A DNA stretch of 64,000 nt from Streptomyces fulvoviolaceus (lineage in GTDB: Bacteria; Actinomycetota; Actinomycetes; Streptomycetales; Streptomycetaceae), in the NCBI RefSeq assembly GCF_000718165.1, contig NZ_JOEY01000019.1:1-64000 (forward strand), written 5' to 3'. Below, one piece after another: positions 17,046-25,919 of this stretch. The translations under genes and the position numbers were made by a program. A model generated the notes under the pieces. That model worked only from the letters and a program-made list of their open reading frames with translations. It searched no databases and was not told where the DNA came from. Every line of letters begins with the position of its first letter. Position 1 is the first letter of the stretch.

Positions 17046-20000
17046 CCACGCCGGACATCGCCAACAGGGTCGTCGACTTTCTCATGACGCACTCGACAAA
17101 CGTCGACACATTGCTGGTCAACCTGAAACGGATATTCGAGAAGGACAGGCCCGCCATCCAGAGCGCTCTCCAGCAACGGGCGGAGACGGCGGCGGAAGCG
17201 GGCCGTCCGGCCGAGGCGGAACTGCTGGCGTTGCTGGTCGGACAGGCACGCCAGGAGTGGGGGCCCCTGCGGCACGACGCCGGCCAACCCGCTTTTGCGG
17301 CACTCCTGGACCGAGTCGTCCGCCTGGACGGTCTGCTGGACGCCTTTCTCGCCTTCCGCAGCAAGCGCGATACTCTGCCCGACGATCCGGTGACGGTCGC
17401 CCAGAACCTGCTGGGCTCTTACCACGGCATCACCGCCCATCAGCGTTCGGCGGTGCTCGCTGCCCTGGCCATGGCCGTCCCTGACGCACCACTGTCCGCG
17501 GTAAGAGCGCGGACGTGGTGGGCGTTCGGCCTGATGGACCGAGCCAACCAGGACGAGACGCTCGGGCGGGCCGATGTCCTCGGGGTGCGCGACCGTCGTC
17601 GTGCGCTGTTCCATGCCGGCCGCGCTGTCGTGGAGTTGCATGCCGCCGGTCACCTTGAACAGGATCTGGAGGTCGCCTACTGGGCATACGGAATGCTGGC
17701 CCAGGCTCACCGCAGCCTGGGCGACCGTCGCAAGGGGCTGCGTGTGCTGTTGGACTGCCAGCGGCAGCTGCGCCACCTGGACGACGACCGGAAACGGTGG
17801 GTGGAGTTCGACCGGGCGCTGGCCATCGAAATGTCGGCGATGGGTCACGCCCGTGCCGCGCTGATCCACTTCGATCAGGCTCTGCGCACCGTCCGCGAAC
17901 TCGCGAACGGCCGTCCGCACGCGTTCGAGGTCCGCCTGTTGATCGACCGCGGGAACACCCACCTGCACAACGGCACTCTGCCATCGGCCACAGCAGACCT
18001 CCGTGAAGCTGCTGAGATCGCCGACACCCTCCACGAAGCTGAGATCGCACTCGAGGCCCGCGCGCTATTGGCCAGTTCGCTGAATTCCAGGGGCCGGAGC
18101 AGGGAGGCGCTGCGCATCTTCGAGGAGAACCTCACGACGGGCCTTCGCGGCGGCATCCTCAGGGCGCACACGTTCCGCTGTGCCCTCGCTCAGCAACTGT
18201 GCGCCATGGGGTACCTCGACGAGGCCGAGGAGCAGTACAGCCTGGCGCTGGCGGAAATGCGTCTTGGGCGGGCCACTCGAAACGCGAACGAAATCGGTTG
18301 CCTCTTCGGACTGGGCAATGTCGCTGAAGCGCGCGGTGACCATGAACAGGCCATGGCCTGGTTCCAAGAAACTTACCGAGTAGCGTTCGATTTCGGCCGC
18401 CCGATGGAGGGCGCGTCGTTGCTGGCCGTCACACTAGGACGCCGCATCGAACGGGACGGAAGCCGGAGCACTGCGCAGGAACTGCTCGCGCAACTCACCC
18501 AGCTCCGTCAGGATGCCCAGAAACTGGGCGGCCACGCCGACGAGTTCCTGACCGGAAACGCATTGCTGTCGTGTCTCTGCGGCCTGGATCGCTGGGCGGA
18601 GGCCGCCGACCTGTGCCGGCAGTTCATCGCCCAGGCCGACCGGAGGGCCGACCGATCCGACGACGTCCAACCGGATCTGGCCGGCTACAAGGAGCGGCAG
18701 AGGTTCGTCGAAGCCTTCCGTGACCGGCCCGACCTGCTCGACGAATGCTTCAGGTACGCGCAGTGGTGCCGTGACGCGGCCCTGCGCCGGATCGACCACA
18801 CACCCTGGCCCGTGCTGCGCGCCGAGGCCGGCGGCCGGGCGCTGGGCACGTACGAGGAACTGCTGGCTCTCTTCCACGACCACGGCGACGACCTGCCGCT
18901 CCCCGACGACCGCCCCGTGCCCGAGCAGTGCTTCGACCTCCATGAGGAGGTGAAGGCGCGAGACCTGCTGACCGATCTGTCCCTCGGACCGCTGCCGTCG
19001 CCTCCGGGGGTACCCGCACAGCTGCTCTCCGAGGAGCAGCAGTTGCTGACGACCTTGCGGCACGATCTCAGCCGGTCGGCCGTGGGCGCCTTGGGCCCCG
19101 CATCCGACGGGTCCGCCGACAGACTCACCACACGGCTGTCGGCGGTGCACTCGGCGATCAGCACCTACTCCCCGGAGTACGCGCACCTTCGGCAGGGAGC
19201 CCCCGCGCATCTGGGCGAGGCTCGCGCGCTGGTCGAGCAGCACGCCCCGCCCGAGGGCATGCTCCTGGCCTCCTACTTCTGCGGCGAACGCGACACCTAC
19301 TGTTTCGTGCTGACGTCCGACCACGAACCGCTGAGGATGCACCGGGTGCCACTGGGCCGGGCCCGGATCGAGGCCGTCTCCCGGCGGCTGCGCACCGTCT
19401 TCAACGGCGGCCGGGACCCCTCCGGTGTTCTACTCCGTCCGCTGCCCGCCCGGCGGCCGGACAAGCGCGACACCGGCTTCCTCGCCGAGCTGACACCCCT
19501 TCTGGAGCCCTTCGCCGATCTCCTGGCCGAGCGACGGCTCGTGGCCGTATCGGCCCACGGCCCGCTGGCCGGCGTACCGTTCGCCGCGCTCCCCCTCCCG
19601 TCGGGCCGGCGCCTGGGGGAAACGAACGCCGTGGTCAACATCCCAGGCGTGAGCAGCCTGCGCTACCTGATGGCGCACGCTGCCGTCCCGCCCCGCACGG
19701 CGGTCGCGGTCGGATGTGCCGGACAGGAGGACGACACGGCACTGTTCGAACACGACGACGCTCTCCTCGGTGACGGTCCTTGGCGGTCGGTGTCCCGGGT
19801 GGCCGGGCTCGACGCCACCCCGACCACCGTGCGCGACGCACTCGCTCACGCCGAACTCGCCCATGTCACGGCCCACGGCTACGCGGACACGGGCGACCCG
19901 TTGGACACGGCGCTGCTCTTCTCCGACGGTGTGACACGCCCCAGCAGGAACTGGGAACCGCACAACCTGCCCGCCCATGCCCGGTATCTGCTGCGCGCGC

Positions 20001-20338
20001 GGGACATCACGGTGGCGGACGCGGCACCGCACCGTCTGGTGCTGCGTGCCTGCTCGGCGGGCTGGGGCGAGGCCGACCACCCCGGAGCCGATCTCACCGG
20101 GCTGACCTGGGCATTCCTGCGTTCGGGGAGTCGCAGTGTCATCGCACCGCGCTGGGATGTGAACCAGGAGAGCTCCCGCGAGCTGCTCGCCTCCTTCTAT
20201 CGGCGCCTCGGCAGGGGTGCACCCGCCTGGCGCGCACTGTGGGAGGCGCAGCGGGAGCTCGCCCAGGACACCGACCGTCCCTGGCTGGGCCATTTCTTCC
20301 ACTGGGGCGCCTTCACCCTGACCGGAGACTGGCGCTGA
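17042..20338 (+). CDS. TPR-CHAT protein (caspase-like peptidase)
   Basis: A 1098-residue cytosolic protein. Residues of about 100-560 form helical TPR-like repeats; from about 730 to the end is a CHAT domain, the caspase-family peptidase fold. The catalytic dyad is visible: His945 in HVTAHGYAD and Cys1004 in LRACSAGWG, followed by the family motif GLTWAFLRSGSRSVIAPRW and the C-terminal WHWGAFTLTG-like end (HFFHWGAFTLTGDW). An active protease is therefore expected. CHAT proteins are coupled to sensor repeats and substrates in bacterial immune and programmed-death systems. The start GTG 17042 overlaps the preceding stop; the next gene follows after 37 bases. Trigger and substrate are unknown. 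Confidence 0.9.
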   Translation: MTTPDIANRVVDFLMTHSTNVDTLLVNLKRIFEKDRPAIQSALQQRAETAAEAGRPAEAELLALLVGQARQEWGPLRHDAGQPAFAALLDRVVRLDGLLDAFLAFRSKRDTLPDDPVTVAQNLLGSYHGITAHQRSAVLAALAMAVPDAPLSAVRARTWWAFGLMDRANQDETLGRADVLGVRDRRRALFHAGRAVVELHAAGHLEQDLEVAYWAYGMLAQAHRSLGDRRKGLRVLLDCQRQLRHLDDDRKRWVEFDRALAIEMSAMGHARAALIHFDQALRTVRELANGRPHAFEVRLLIDRGNTHLHNGTLPSATADLREAAEIADTLHEAEIALEARALLASSLNSRGRSREALRIFEENLTTGLRGGILRAHTFRCALAQQLCAMGYLDEAEEQYSLALAEMRLGRATRNANEIGCLFGLGNVAEARGDHEQAMAWFQETYRVAFDFGRPMEGASLLAVTLGRRIERDGSRSTAQELLAQLTQLRQDAQKLGGHADEFLTGNALLSCLCGLDRWAEAADLCRQFIAQADRRADRSDDVQPDLAGYKERQRFVEAFRDRPDLLDECFRYAQWCRDAALRRIDHTPWPVLRAEAGGRALGTYEELLALFHDHGDDLPLPDDRPVPEQCFDLHEEVKARDLLTDLSLGPLPSPPGVPAQLLSEEQQLLTTLRHDLSRSAVGALGPASDGSADRLTTRLSAVHSAISTYSPEYAHLRQGAPAHLGEARALVEQHAPPEGMLLASYFCGERDTYCFVLTSDHEPLRMHRVPLGRARIEAVSRRLRTVFNGGRDPSGVLLRPLPARRPDKRDTGFLAELTPLLEPFADLLAERRLVAVSAHGPLAGVPFAALPLPSGRRLGETNAVVNIPGVSSLRYLMAHAAVPPRTAVAVGCAGQEDDTALFEHDDALLGDGPWRSVSRVAGLDATPTTVRDALAHAELAHVTAHGYADTGDPLDTALLFSDGVTRPSRNWEPHNLPAHARYLLRARDITVADAAPHRLVLRACSAGWGEADHPGADLTGLTWAFLRSGSRSVIAPRWDVNQESSRELLASFYRRLGRGAPAWRALWEAQRELAQDTDRPWLGHFFHWGAFTLTGDWR

Positions 20339-20375
20339 CCCGTCCATCCGGCCGCACGCCGTCAAAGGAGTCCCT

Positions 20376-20933
20376 ATGACCACCCCGCCGCCCATGGCCC
20401 GCCGTTCCGTCGTCCTGGCGCTCCAGGAGATCACCGAGGACCTCGCCGCGGACCACGGCCTGGTGTCGGAGAACGACGAAGAGGCCCTGGCGATCATCGA
20501 TAATCTGCTCGCGCACGCCGATGCCCCGTCATCGGCGGCGTGGTTGTTCGACGACGATGCCGAAGCCCTCACCGCCGGCCTGCGGCTCCTGGCCGCGCTG
20601 GCCGACGACCCGCAGACGCGCCCTCTTGCCGAGCCGCTGCTCGCCGAGCCGCCCGTCGACGATCAACTGGCCGTGGTCGAGGTGTCGGCCGGTCTGGTCG
20701 TGCTAGTCGCCCTGGTGGCCTTTCTTCAGACGAAGGTGAGCCTGAAGGTGAAGCGCAAGACCTCCCGGAGCGAGATCAGCTTCGAGCTGACGAAGGAACC
20801 CACGAAGGCGTCCACGTTGGTTCAACTGGCCAACCTGTACCAGCGCATCCTCAGCCCGGGCTCGACCACCACGGCCGACCCGGGGTCGCTCGAACCGGGG
20901 CGGGCGCCCACCGATCCGCCGAACGCGGCGTAG
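20376..20933 (+). CDS. small single-span membrane protein of the CHAT operon
   Basis: A 185-residue protein with no family I recognise. Residues 1-95 are acidic and helical, a hydrophobic segment at about 98-118 (LAVVEVSAGLVVLVALVAFL) can span the membrane, and a very basic stretch follows (KVSLKVKRKTSRSE, about 120-133). The tail is Pro/Gly/Thr-rich. There is no signal peptide. A perfect AAGGAG lies 5 bases before ATG 20376 and the gene is 37 bases downstream of the CHAT protease, so it belongs to the same operon. By analogy with other CHAT systems it might be the protease's substrate or a membrane effector; this is inference. Confidence 0.82.
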   Translation: MTTPPPMARRSVVLALQEITEDLAADHGLVSENDEEALAIIDNLLAHADAPSSAAWLFDDDAEALTAGLRLLAALADDPQTRPLAEPLLAEPPVDDQLAVVEVSAGLVVLVALVAFLQTKVSLKVKRKTSRSEISFELTKEPTKASTLVQLANLYQRILSPGSTTTADPGSLEPGRAPTDPPNAA

Positions 20934-20955
20934 TCCCGGAGCACGGCGCGCGCCC

Positions 20956-23202
20956 TCAGCTCCCACCCTGTGCCCGCTGCTGCCGCAGCACCGCCACCCT
21001 CCGGTACAGCTCGACGGCCTCCGCGCCCCGCCCGAGCTGTTCCAGGCAGTGCGCCTCGTCGTTGCGGCTGGCGAGGGTGTCGGGGTGGTCGGGGCCGAGG
21101 ACGTGCTCGCGGGCGGCGGCCACCCGCCGGTACTCGGTGAGGGCGTCCGCCCAGCGGCCCAGCCAGCCGAGGCCGACGGCGACCTCGCGGCGGCTGACCA
21201 GGGTGTCCGGGTGGTCCGGGCCGAGGATGCGCTCGCGGACCGCGCACACGTCGCGGGACTCGGCGAGGGCCTCCTCCCAGCGGGCCAGGCGGCCGAGGTT
21301 GACGCCGAGGCCGTGGCGGGCGCGCAGGGTCTCGGGGTGGGCGGGGCCGTGCACCCGGGTGCGGTCGTCGATCAGCTCGCGGTACAGCTGGAGCGCCTCC
21401 GCGCTGCGGCCGAGCCGGCCCAGGCTGATACCGACCTCGTAGCGGGCGGAGAGGGTGTCGGGGTGATCGGGGCCGAGGGCCTGGGCGCGGGCCTCGGCGA
21501 CCTCGTGATAGGTCTGCAGGGCCTCGGGCCAGCGGCCCAACTGGCCGAGTGCGTAGGCGACTTCGTAGCGGGTGACCAGGGTGTCGGGGTGGTGCGGGCC
21601 GAGCACCCGGGCGCGCGCGGCGGCCACCTCGCAGGCCATGCGGTACGAGTCCTCCAGGCGGCCGAGCCGGCTGAGGTTGAAGGCGAGGTTGTGGCGGCAG
21701 CGGAGGGTGTCGGGGTGATCGGGGCCCATCGCGCGTTCCCGGGCGGCGAGCACGGAGGTGTACACCTGGTGGGCGTCGAAGTGACGGCTCAACTGGCCGA
21801 GGACGTAGGCCATTTCCTGGCGGGCGGCGAGCGTGTCGGGGTGGTCGGGGCCGAGCGCCAGGCTCCTGGCACGGGCCACGTGCTTGTACTCGCGCAGGGC
21901 GTCGGCGGCGCGCCCGGTACGGCTGAGGGTGAAGGCGACCTCGTAGCGGCTGGCGAGGGTGTCGGGGTGGTCCGGGCCGAGCAGGTGCTCGCGTTCGGCG
22001 GCGACCGCGCGGTGCACCTCGCCGGCCTCGGCCCAGCGGCCGAGCCGTCCCAGGCTGAGGCCCGCGTTGTGTCGTCCGGCCAGTGCGGTGACGGCCTGCG
22101 AGGAGGGCGCGGGCGGCGGCTCGTCCGGAGGGGGCTCCCCGGCCCCGGCGGCGATGGCGGGCCTCGCGATCCACTCGCCGGTGAGACCGGCTCCGGCGTC
22201 CGGGGGTGTGCTGCCGAGGCCGGCGCCGGTGGCCTTGTGGCCGGTGGTCATGCCGCGGGTCCAGGAGGGCAGGCGGGTCTCGCGGGGGCGGGCCGGCTCG
22301 GGCGGCCGGAAGTCCGGCTGCGGGGTCACCACGGTCGGCACGTACGTCGGTGTGGTGCGGCCCAGAGTGATCCGGCGGGCCAACTCGCGGGCGTCGTGCG
22401 GGCGTTGTTCGGGCAGCTTGGCCAGAAGGTCGAGGATGACCTTCTCCAGGTACTCGGGCAGTTCGGCGCGGTGGCTGCGCGGCGGGCGGGGCGGCGTGTC
22501 GCGGTGCCCTACGAGGATGGCCCACGCGTCGTCGAGGTCGAACGGCGGGGCCCCGGTGGCGATTTCGTAGAGCACGCAGCCCAGCGAGTACAGGTCGCTG
22601 CGCTGATCGACCTCGGAGCCGCCGATCTGTTCCGGCGACATGTAGTGCGGAGTGCCCATCGCGATGCCGGTGCCGGTCAGCCGGGAGGTGAAGCCGATGT
22701 CGTGACCGAGGCGGGCGATGCCGAAGTCGCAGATCTTCACGGTGCCGTCGGTGAGCCGGACGATGTTCGCGGGTTTCAGGTCCCGGTGCACGATGCCCTG
22801 TTGGTGGGTGTAGGCGAGGGCTGCGGCGACCTGGTCGGCGATCTCGACGACGTCGCCGACGGGCAGCGGGTGCTGCTTGTTGTCCTCCAGGAGCTGGCTG
22901 AGGTTGCGGCCGTCCAGGAGCTCCATCACCAGGTAGAGGACGCCGTCGAACTCGCCGAAGTCGTGGACGACGGTCACCCCGCGGTGACTGAGTGCTGCGG
23001 CCACGCGTGCCTCGCGCCGGAACCGCTCTCTGAGGACCCGGGTGAAGGTCTGGTCGTGGTGCCCGCCCAGCGGCTTGAGGCACTTCACGGCGACATGGCG
23101 GCCGAGCGACTCGTCGCGTGCCCGCCACACCTCGCCCATGCCACCGCGCCCGATCAGATCGAGCAACCGGTACCGGCTCTGGATGAGCCTGCTGTCCCCC
23201 AT
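20956..23202 (-). CDS. serine/threonine protein kinase with C-terminal TPR array
   Basis: A 748-residue soluble kinase. The Hanks-type domain (about 11-270) is complete: glycine loop GRGGMG at 19-24, Lys40, catalytic HRDLKPAN (Asp141), DFG at 159-161 and MSPEQ activation end. A Pro-rich linker with no membrane span follows, then about eight 42-residue kinesin-light-chain-type TPRs marked by GPDHPDTL. ATG 23202 (MGDSRLIQSRY) places the fold at the usual distance. The gene is convergent with the CHAT operon, 22 bases between stops. A TPR kinase beside a TPR protease suggests a shared signalling role, but co-function is inferred from position. Confidence 0.9.
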   Translation of the reverse strand: MGDSRLIQSRYRLLDLIGRGGMGEVWRARDESLGRHVAVKCLKPLGGHHDQTFTRVLRERFRREARVAAALSHRGVTVVHDFGEFDGVLYLVMELLDGRNLSQLLEDNKQHPLPVGDVVEIADQVAAALAYTHQQGIVHRDLKPANIVRLTDGTVKICDFGIARLGHDIGFTSRLTGTGIAMGTPHYMSPEQIGGSEVDQRSDLYSLGCVLYEIATGAPPFDLDDAWAILVGHRDTPPRPPRSHRAELPEYLEKVILDLLAKLPEQRPHDARELARRITLGRTTPTYVPTVVTPQPDFRPPEPARPRETRLPSWTRGMTTGHKATGAGLGSTPPDAGAGLTGEWIARPAIAAGAGEPPPDEPPPAPSSQAVTALAGRHNAGLSLGRLGRWAEAGEVHRAVAAEREHLLGPDHPDTLASRYEVAFTLSRTGRAADALREYKHVARARSLALGPDHPDTLAARQEMAYVLGQLSRHFDAHQVYTSVLAARERAMGPDHPDTLRCRHNLAFNLSRLGRLEDSYRMACEVAAARARVLGPHHPDTLVTRYEVAYALGQLGRWPEALQTYHEVAEARAQALGPDHPDTLSARYEVGISLGRLGRSAEALQLYRELIDDRTRVHGPAHPETLRARHGLGVNLGRLARWEEALAESRDVCAVRERILGPDHPDTLVSRREVAVGLGWLGRWADALTEYRRVAAAREHVLGPDHPDTLASRNDEAHCLEQLGRGAEAVELYRRVAVLRQQRAQGGS
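21050..22085 (-). repeat. in-frame 126-bp tandem repeats encoding TPRs
   Basis: Eight units recur every 126 bases, each containing a variant of GTGTCGGGGTGGTCGGGGCC on the plus strand (encoding GPDHPDTL on the minus strand). First elements lie near 21077, 21203, 21329, 21455, 21580, 21706, 21832 and 21958. They are coding, not a CRISPR. The strong DNA-level likeness between units would allow copy-number change by recombination or slippage. Confidence 0.85.
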
Positions 23203-23275
23203 CTTCTGCGATCGCCCCCGTCGCTGTATGCCCCGCGTTCGTCCCGCCCACCCCTGGCTCGTCCAGTATGGCGAG

Positions 23276-24121
23276 CTATCGTCCGAGTTTGTACGGGGCC
23301 GGGCGGGAGCCGGGGCCCATCCGGGCCATGGCGCGGAGGATGTGTTTGGGCGGGAGTTGCCAGCGCAGACGTGCGGGAACACAGCGCAGCAGGGTGCCCG
23401 TGGCGCGCAACTGGCGGGTGACGGTGGTGGGTTTCGGGGCCGGTCTGCCGTACAACTCGTGGGCGTACGGCGGCAGGGCGGCGTACGCCAGGTGTGCCAC
23501 GCGCCGCCACAGCACCTCGCGCGCCGGGACGAGCAGGGGATGCGTCGGCGGACGGAGGAGGAAGTCGTCCACCGCGCGTGCCTCGGGTCCGACGGCGAGT
23601 TCCGGCCGCACCTTCTCGAAGTAGGCGTTCATCTCGCCCTGGTTGGCCGGTACGACGTCGGGGTCGAGGCCCACCAGGCGGGCACTGAGCCGCTGTTCGC
23701 CGATGTACTGGTCGGCCTGGGCGTCGGTGAGGCGGAAGCCGGAGCGGCGTGCGACGTGCAGGTAGGAGTCGATCTCGGCGCAGTGCACCCACAGCAGCAG
23801 GTCCGGTTCGTCGACGCCGTAGCGCTCGCCGGTGTCGGGGTCGGTCGCCCCGAGCAGACTGTGGATCCTGCGGACGCGGGCGCCCGCCTTCTCGGCGGCC
23901 TCGGTGGTGCCGTACGTCGTGGTGCCGACGAAGTTGGCGGTGCGCATGAGGCGTCCCCAGGCATCGCGCCGGAAGTCCGAGTTCTGCATGACGCCGCGTA
24001 CCGCGCGGGGGTGCAGGGCCTGGAGGTAGAGAGCGCGGACGCCGGCGACCCACATCATCGGGTCGCCGTGCATCTGCCACGTCACGGAGGATGGACCGAA
24101 CAATCCCGGATCACCCGTCAT
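23276..24121 (-). CDS. oxygenase MpaB family protein (DUF2236)
   Basis: A 281-residue protein of the MpaB/latex-clearing-protein (DUF2236) family, thought to be haem-dependent oxygenases. Typical family blocks are seen: SVTWQMHGDPMMWVAGVRAL at about 12-31, QALHPRAVRGVMQNSDFR with the conserved histidine, GTTTYGT, and LLLWVHCAEIDSYL at about 107-120. It has no signal peptide. It starts 9 bases after the acyl-CoA dehydrogenase stop, so the two genes form an operon, which suggests action on a lipid-type substrate. Substrate not known. Confidence 0.87.
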   Translation of the reverse strand: MTGDPGLFGPSSVTWQMHGDPMMWVAGVRALYLQALHPRAVRGVMQNSDFRRDAWGRLMRTANFVGTTTYGTTEAAEKAGARVRRIHSLLGATDPDTGERYGVDEPDLLLWVHCAEIDSYLHVARRSGFRLTDAQADQYIGEQRLSARLVGLDPDVVPANQGEMNAYFEKVRPELAVGPEARAVDDFLLRPPTHPLLVPAREVLWRRVAHLAYAALPPYAHELYGRPAPKPTTVTRQLRATGTLLRCVPARLRWQLPPKHILRAMARMGPGSRPAPYKLGR

Positions 24122-24130
24122 ACCGGCAGG

Positions 24131-25309
24131 CTAACGCCGTACCCGCGGCATCCCCAGGCCGATCCACGAGATGATCTCCCGCTGGATCTCGTTGTTTCCG
24201 CCGCCGAAGGTGAAGATGACCGCGGAACGGTAGCCGCGCTCCAGTTCGCCGTGGAGTACCGCGCCCGCCGAGCCCTCCTTCAGCGCACCCGGCGCCGCGA
24301 CGATCTCCATGAGCCACGCGTAGGCGTCCCGGCGGGCCTCGGAGCCGTAGACCTTGACCGCGGAGGCGTCCTGCGGAGTGAGGGTGCCGTCCTGGACGGC
24401 GTTCACCATCCGCCAGTTGAGGAGCTTGAGGGCGTCCAGTTTGGTGTGGGTCTGGGCGAGGCGGCGGCGCACCCAGGGCAGGTCGACGACGCGGCGGCCG
24501 TCGGCGAGCTTGGTCTCCATCGCCCAGCGCTGTACGTCGTGGAAGGCGCGTATCGCCATCGTGCCGTGGGCGGCGAGGGTGACGCGCTCGTGGTTGAGCT
24601 GGTTGGTGATCAGCCGCCAGCCCTGGTTCTCCTCGCCGACCCGGCGGGAGACGGGGACGCGGACGTTCTCGTAGTAGCTGGCCGTGGTGTCGTGCGAGGC
24701 GAGGGTGTTGATGACGGTGCAGGAGTAACCGGGGTCGGTGGTCGGCATCAGGAGCATGGTGATGCCCTTGTGCGGCGGGGCGTCCGGGTTCGTGCGGACC
24801 GCGAGCCAGACCCAGTCGGCCGTGTCGCCGTTGGTGGTCCAGATCTTGTGCCCGTTGACGACGTACTCGTCGCCCTCCCGCACGGCGCGCGTCTTCAGGG
24901 AGGCCAGGTCGGTGCCCGCGTCGGGCTCGCTGTAGCCGATCGCGAAGTCGATCTCACCGGAGAGGATCTTCGGCAGGAAGTACGCCTTCTGCTCGTCGGT
25001 GCCGTACCGCATGATCGTCGGGCCGACGGTGTTCAGCGCCATCAGCGGCAGCGGGACGCCCGCCTGGGCGGCCTCGTCGAAGAAGATGAACTGCTCCATC
25101 GCGGTCAGGCCGCGTCCGCCGTACTCCTTCGGCCAGCCGACGCCGAGCCAGCCGTCCATGCCCAGGCGCCGGATGGTGTCGCGGTAGAAGCGCTTCTGGG
25201 CGGCCCGGTCGGTGAAGCGCGCGTGGGCGTTGTCCGGGACCAGATCGGCGAAGTAGACGCGCAGTTCGGTGCGCAGCCGCTGCTGCTCGGGCGTGTGGTC
25301 GAGATGCAC
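24131..25309 (-). CDS. acyl-CoA dehydrogenase family protein
   Basis: A 392-residue FAD-dependent acyl-CoA dehydrogenase with the normal family length. The N-terminal helix (HTPEQQRLRTELRVYFADLV), GYSEPDAGTDLASL at about 126-139 and VVNGHKIWTTNGDTADWVW at about 152-170 are the family's flavin and substrate blocks, and the C-terminal helical domain ends with FGGGNNEIQREIISWIGLGMPR. GTG 25309 follows GGAGG and matches the family start. It is first in an operon with the MpaB-type oxygenase. The class resembles FadE enzymes used in lipid or sterol side-chain oxidation; the specific substrate is open. Confidence 0.88.
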   Translation of the reverse strand: MHLDHTPEQQRLRTELRVYFADLVPDNAHARFTDRAAQKRFYRDTIRRLGMDGWLGVGWPKEYGGRGLTAMEQFIFFDEAAQAGVPLPLMALNTVGPTIMRYGTDEQKAYFLPKILSGEIDFAIGYSEPDAGTDLASLKTRAVREGDEYVVNGHKIWTTNGDTADWVWLAVRTNPDAPPHKGITMLLMPTTDPGYSCTVINTLASHDTTASYYENVRVPVSRRVGEENQGWRLITNQLNHERVTLAAHGTMAIRAFHDVQRWAMETKLADGRRVVDLPWVRRRLAQTHTKLDALKLLNWRMVNAVQDGTLTPQDASAVKVYGSEARRDAYAWLMEIVAAPGALKEGSAGAVLHGELERGYRSAVIFTFGGGNNEIQREIISWIGLGMPRVRR

Positions 25310-25421
25310 GGCGCCTCCAGGCTCCCCAAGGCCGGTCCTGACGGCGCACACGGTAGAACGTGTTTCAGAAATTGTGAATGGCGAAGGCGCCCCTCGACGG
25401 GAGCCGATGGAGCGTTCGGTG

Positions 25422-25787
25422 TCAGGCGAGCGTGGCGATGAAGTCCGTGCACGCCTGCGCGCAGTCCCGGCACGCCTTGGCGCCTTCCTCGCCGCCCGGT
25501 TGCCGCTCGAAGACCTGCGCGCACTCCAGGCACACCGACCGGCACCACTCCAGCTGGACGCGTATGCCGTCCTCGTCCAGGCGGTTCTGCTCGGCCAGCA
25601 CACGGCAGGTCGCGTCGCACACCTCCGCGCACATGATGCCCTTGCGTCGTACGAGTTCCTGTTCCTCGGTGCCGTCCGGGTCCATGAGGCTCGCGCGCAG
25701 GGCACACGCGCGTGCGCACTCGGTACACGCCTGCGCGCACGCGAAACGGTCCTCCAGGAATTGGAAGAGCTCCTGCTGGGTCGTCAT
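25422..25787 (-). CDS. four-helix-bundle Cys-rich copper-binding (copper storage-like) protein
   Basis: A 121-residue protein with 13 cysteines arranged in four clusters along predicted helices: CAQACTECARAC (17-28), CAEVCDATC (about 53-61), CRSVCLEC (about 82-89) and CRDCAQAC (about 105-112). This CxxxC/CxxC spacing on all helices fits the cytosolic copper storage protein (Csp3-like, formerly DUF326) family, which packs many Cu(I) ions in the bundle core. No export signal is seen, in line with cytosolic storage. ATG 25787 is chosen; an in-frame GTG at 25796 would add three residues and has no better ribosome site. Divergent from the DUF6479 gene. Confidence 0.85.
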   Translation of the reverse strand: MTTQQELFQFLEDRFACAQACTECARACALRASLMDPDGTEEQELVRRKGIMCAEVCDATCRVLAEQNRLDEDGIRVQLEWCRSVCLECAQVFERQPGGEEGAKACRDCAQACTDFIATLA

Positions 25788-25919
25788 CGATGTCACACCG
25801 GGCGGGTAGCCGGAGCCGGTGGCGCCAAACCCGTTGTTTCCGACGGTTTCCCCGGCCTTCCGGACCCTCGGGAGGGTGGTCGGCCGGTTCACCGATGGGG
25901 CCAGGGGTACTCGCGCGCC

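Noticed and set aside
21050..22085. Regularly spaced repeats resembling a CRISPR or minisatellite
   Set aside because: The 126-base period equals 42 codons, stays in frame and encodes TPR units; there are no constant short repeats with unique spacers.
20822..23421. Very long open frames on both strands across the kinase gene (about 800 codons each)
   Set aside because: They are shadows of the repetitive, G+C-rich kinase-TPR gene; they are Arg/Gly/Ala-rich, have no domain motifs, and the kinase frame has all catalytic motifs.
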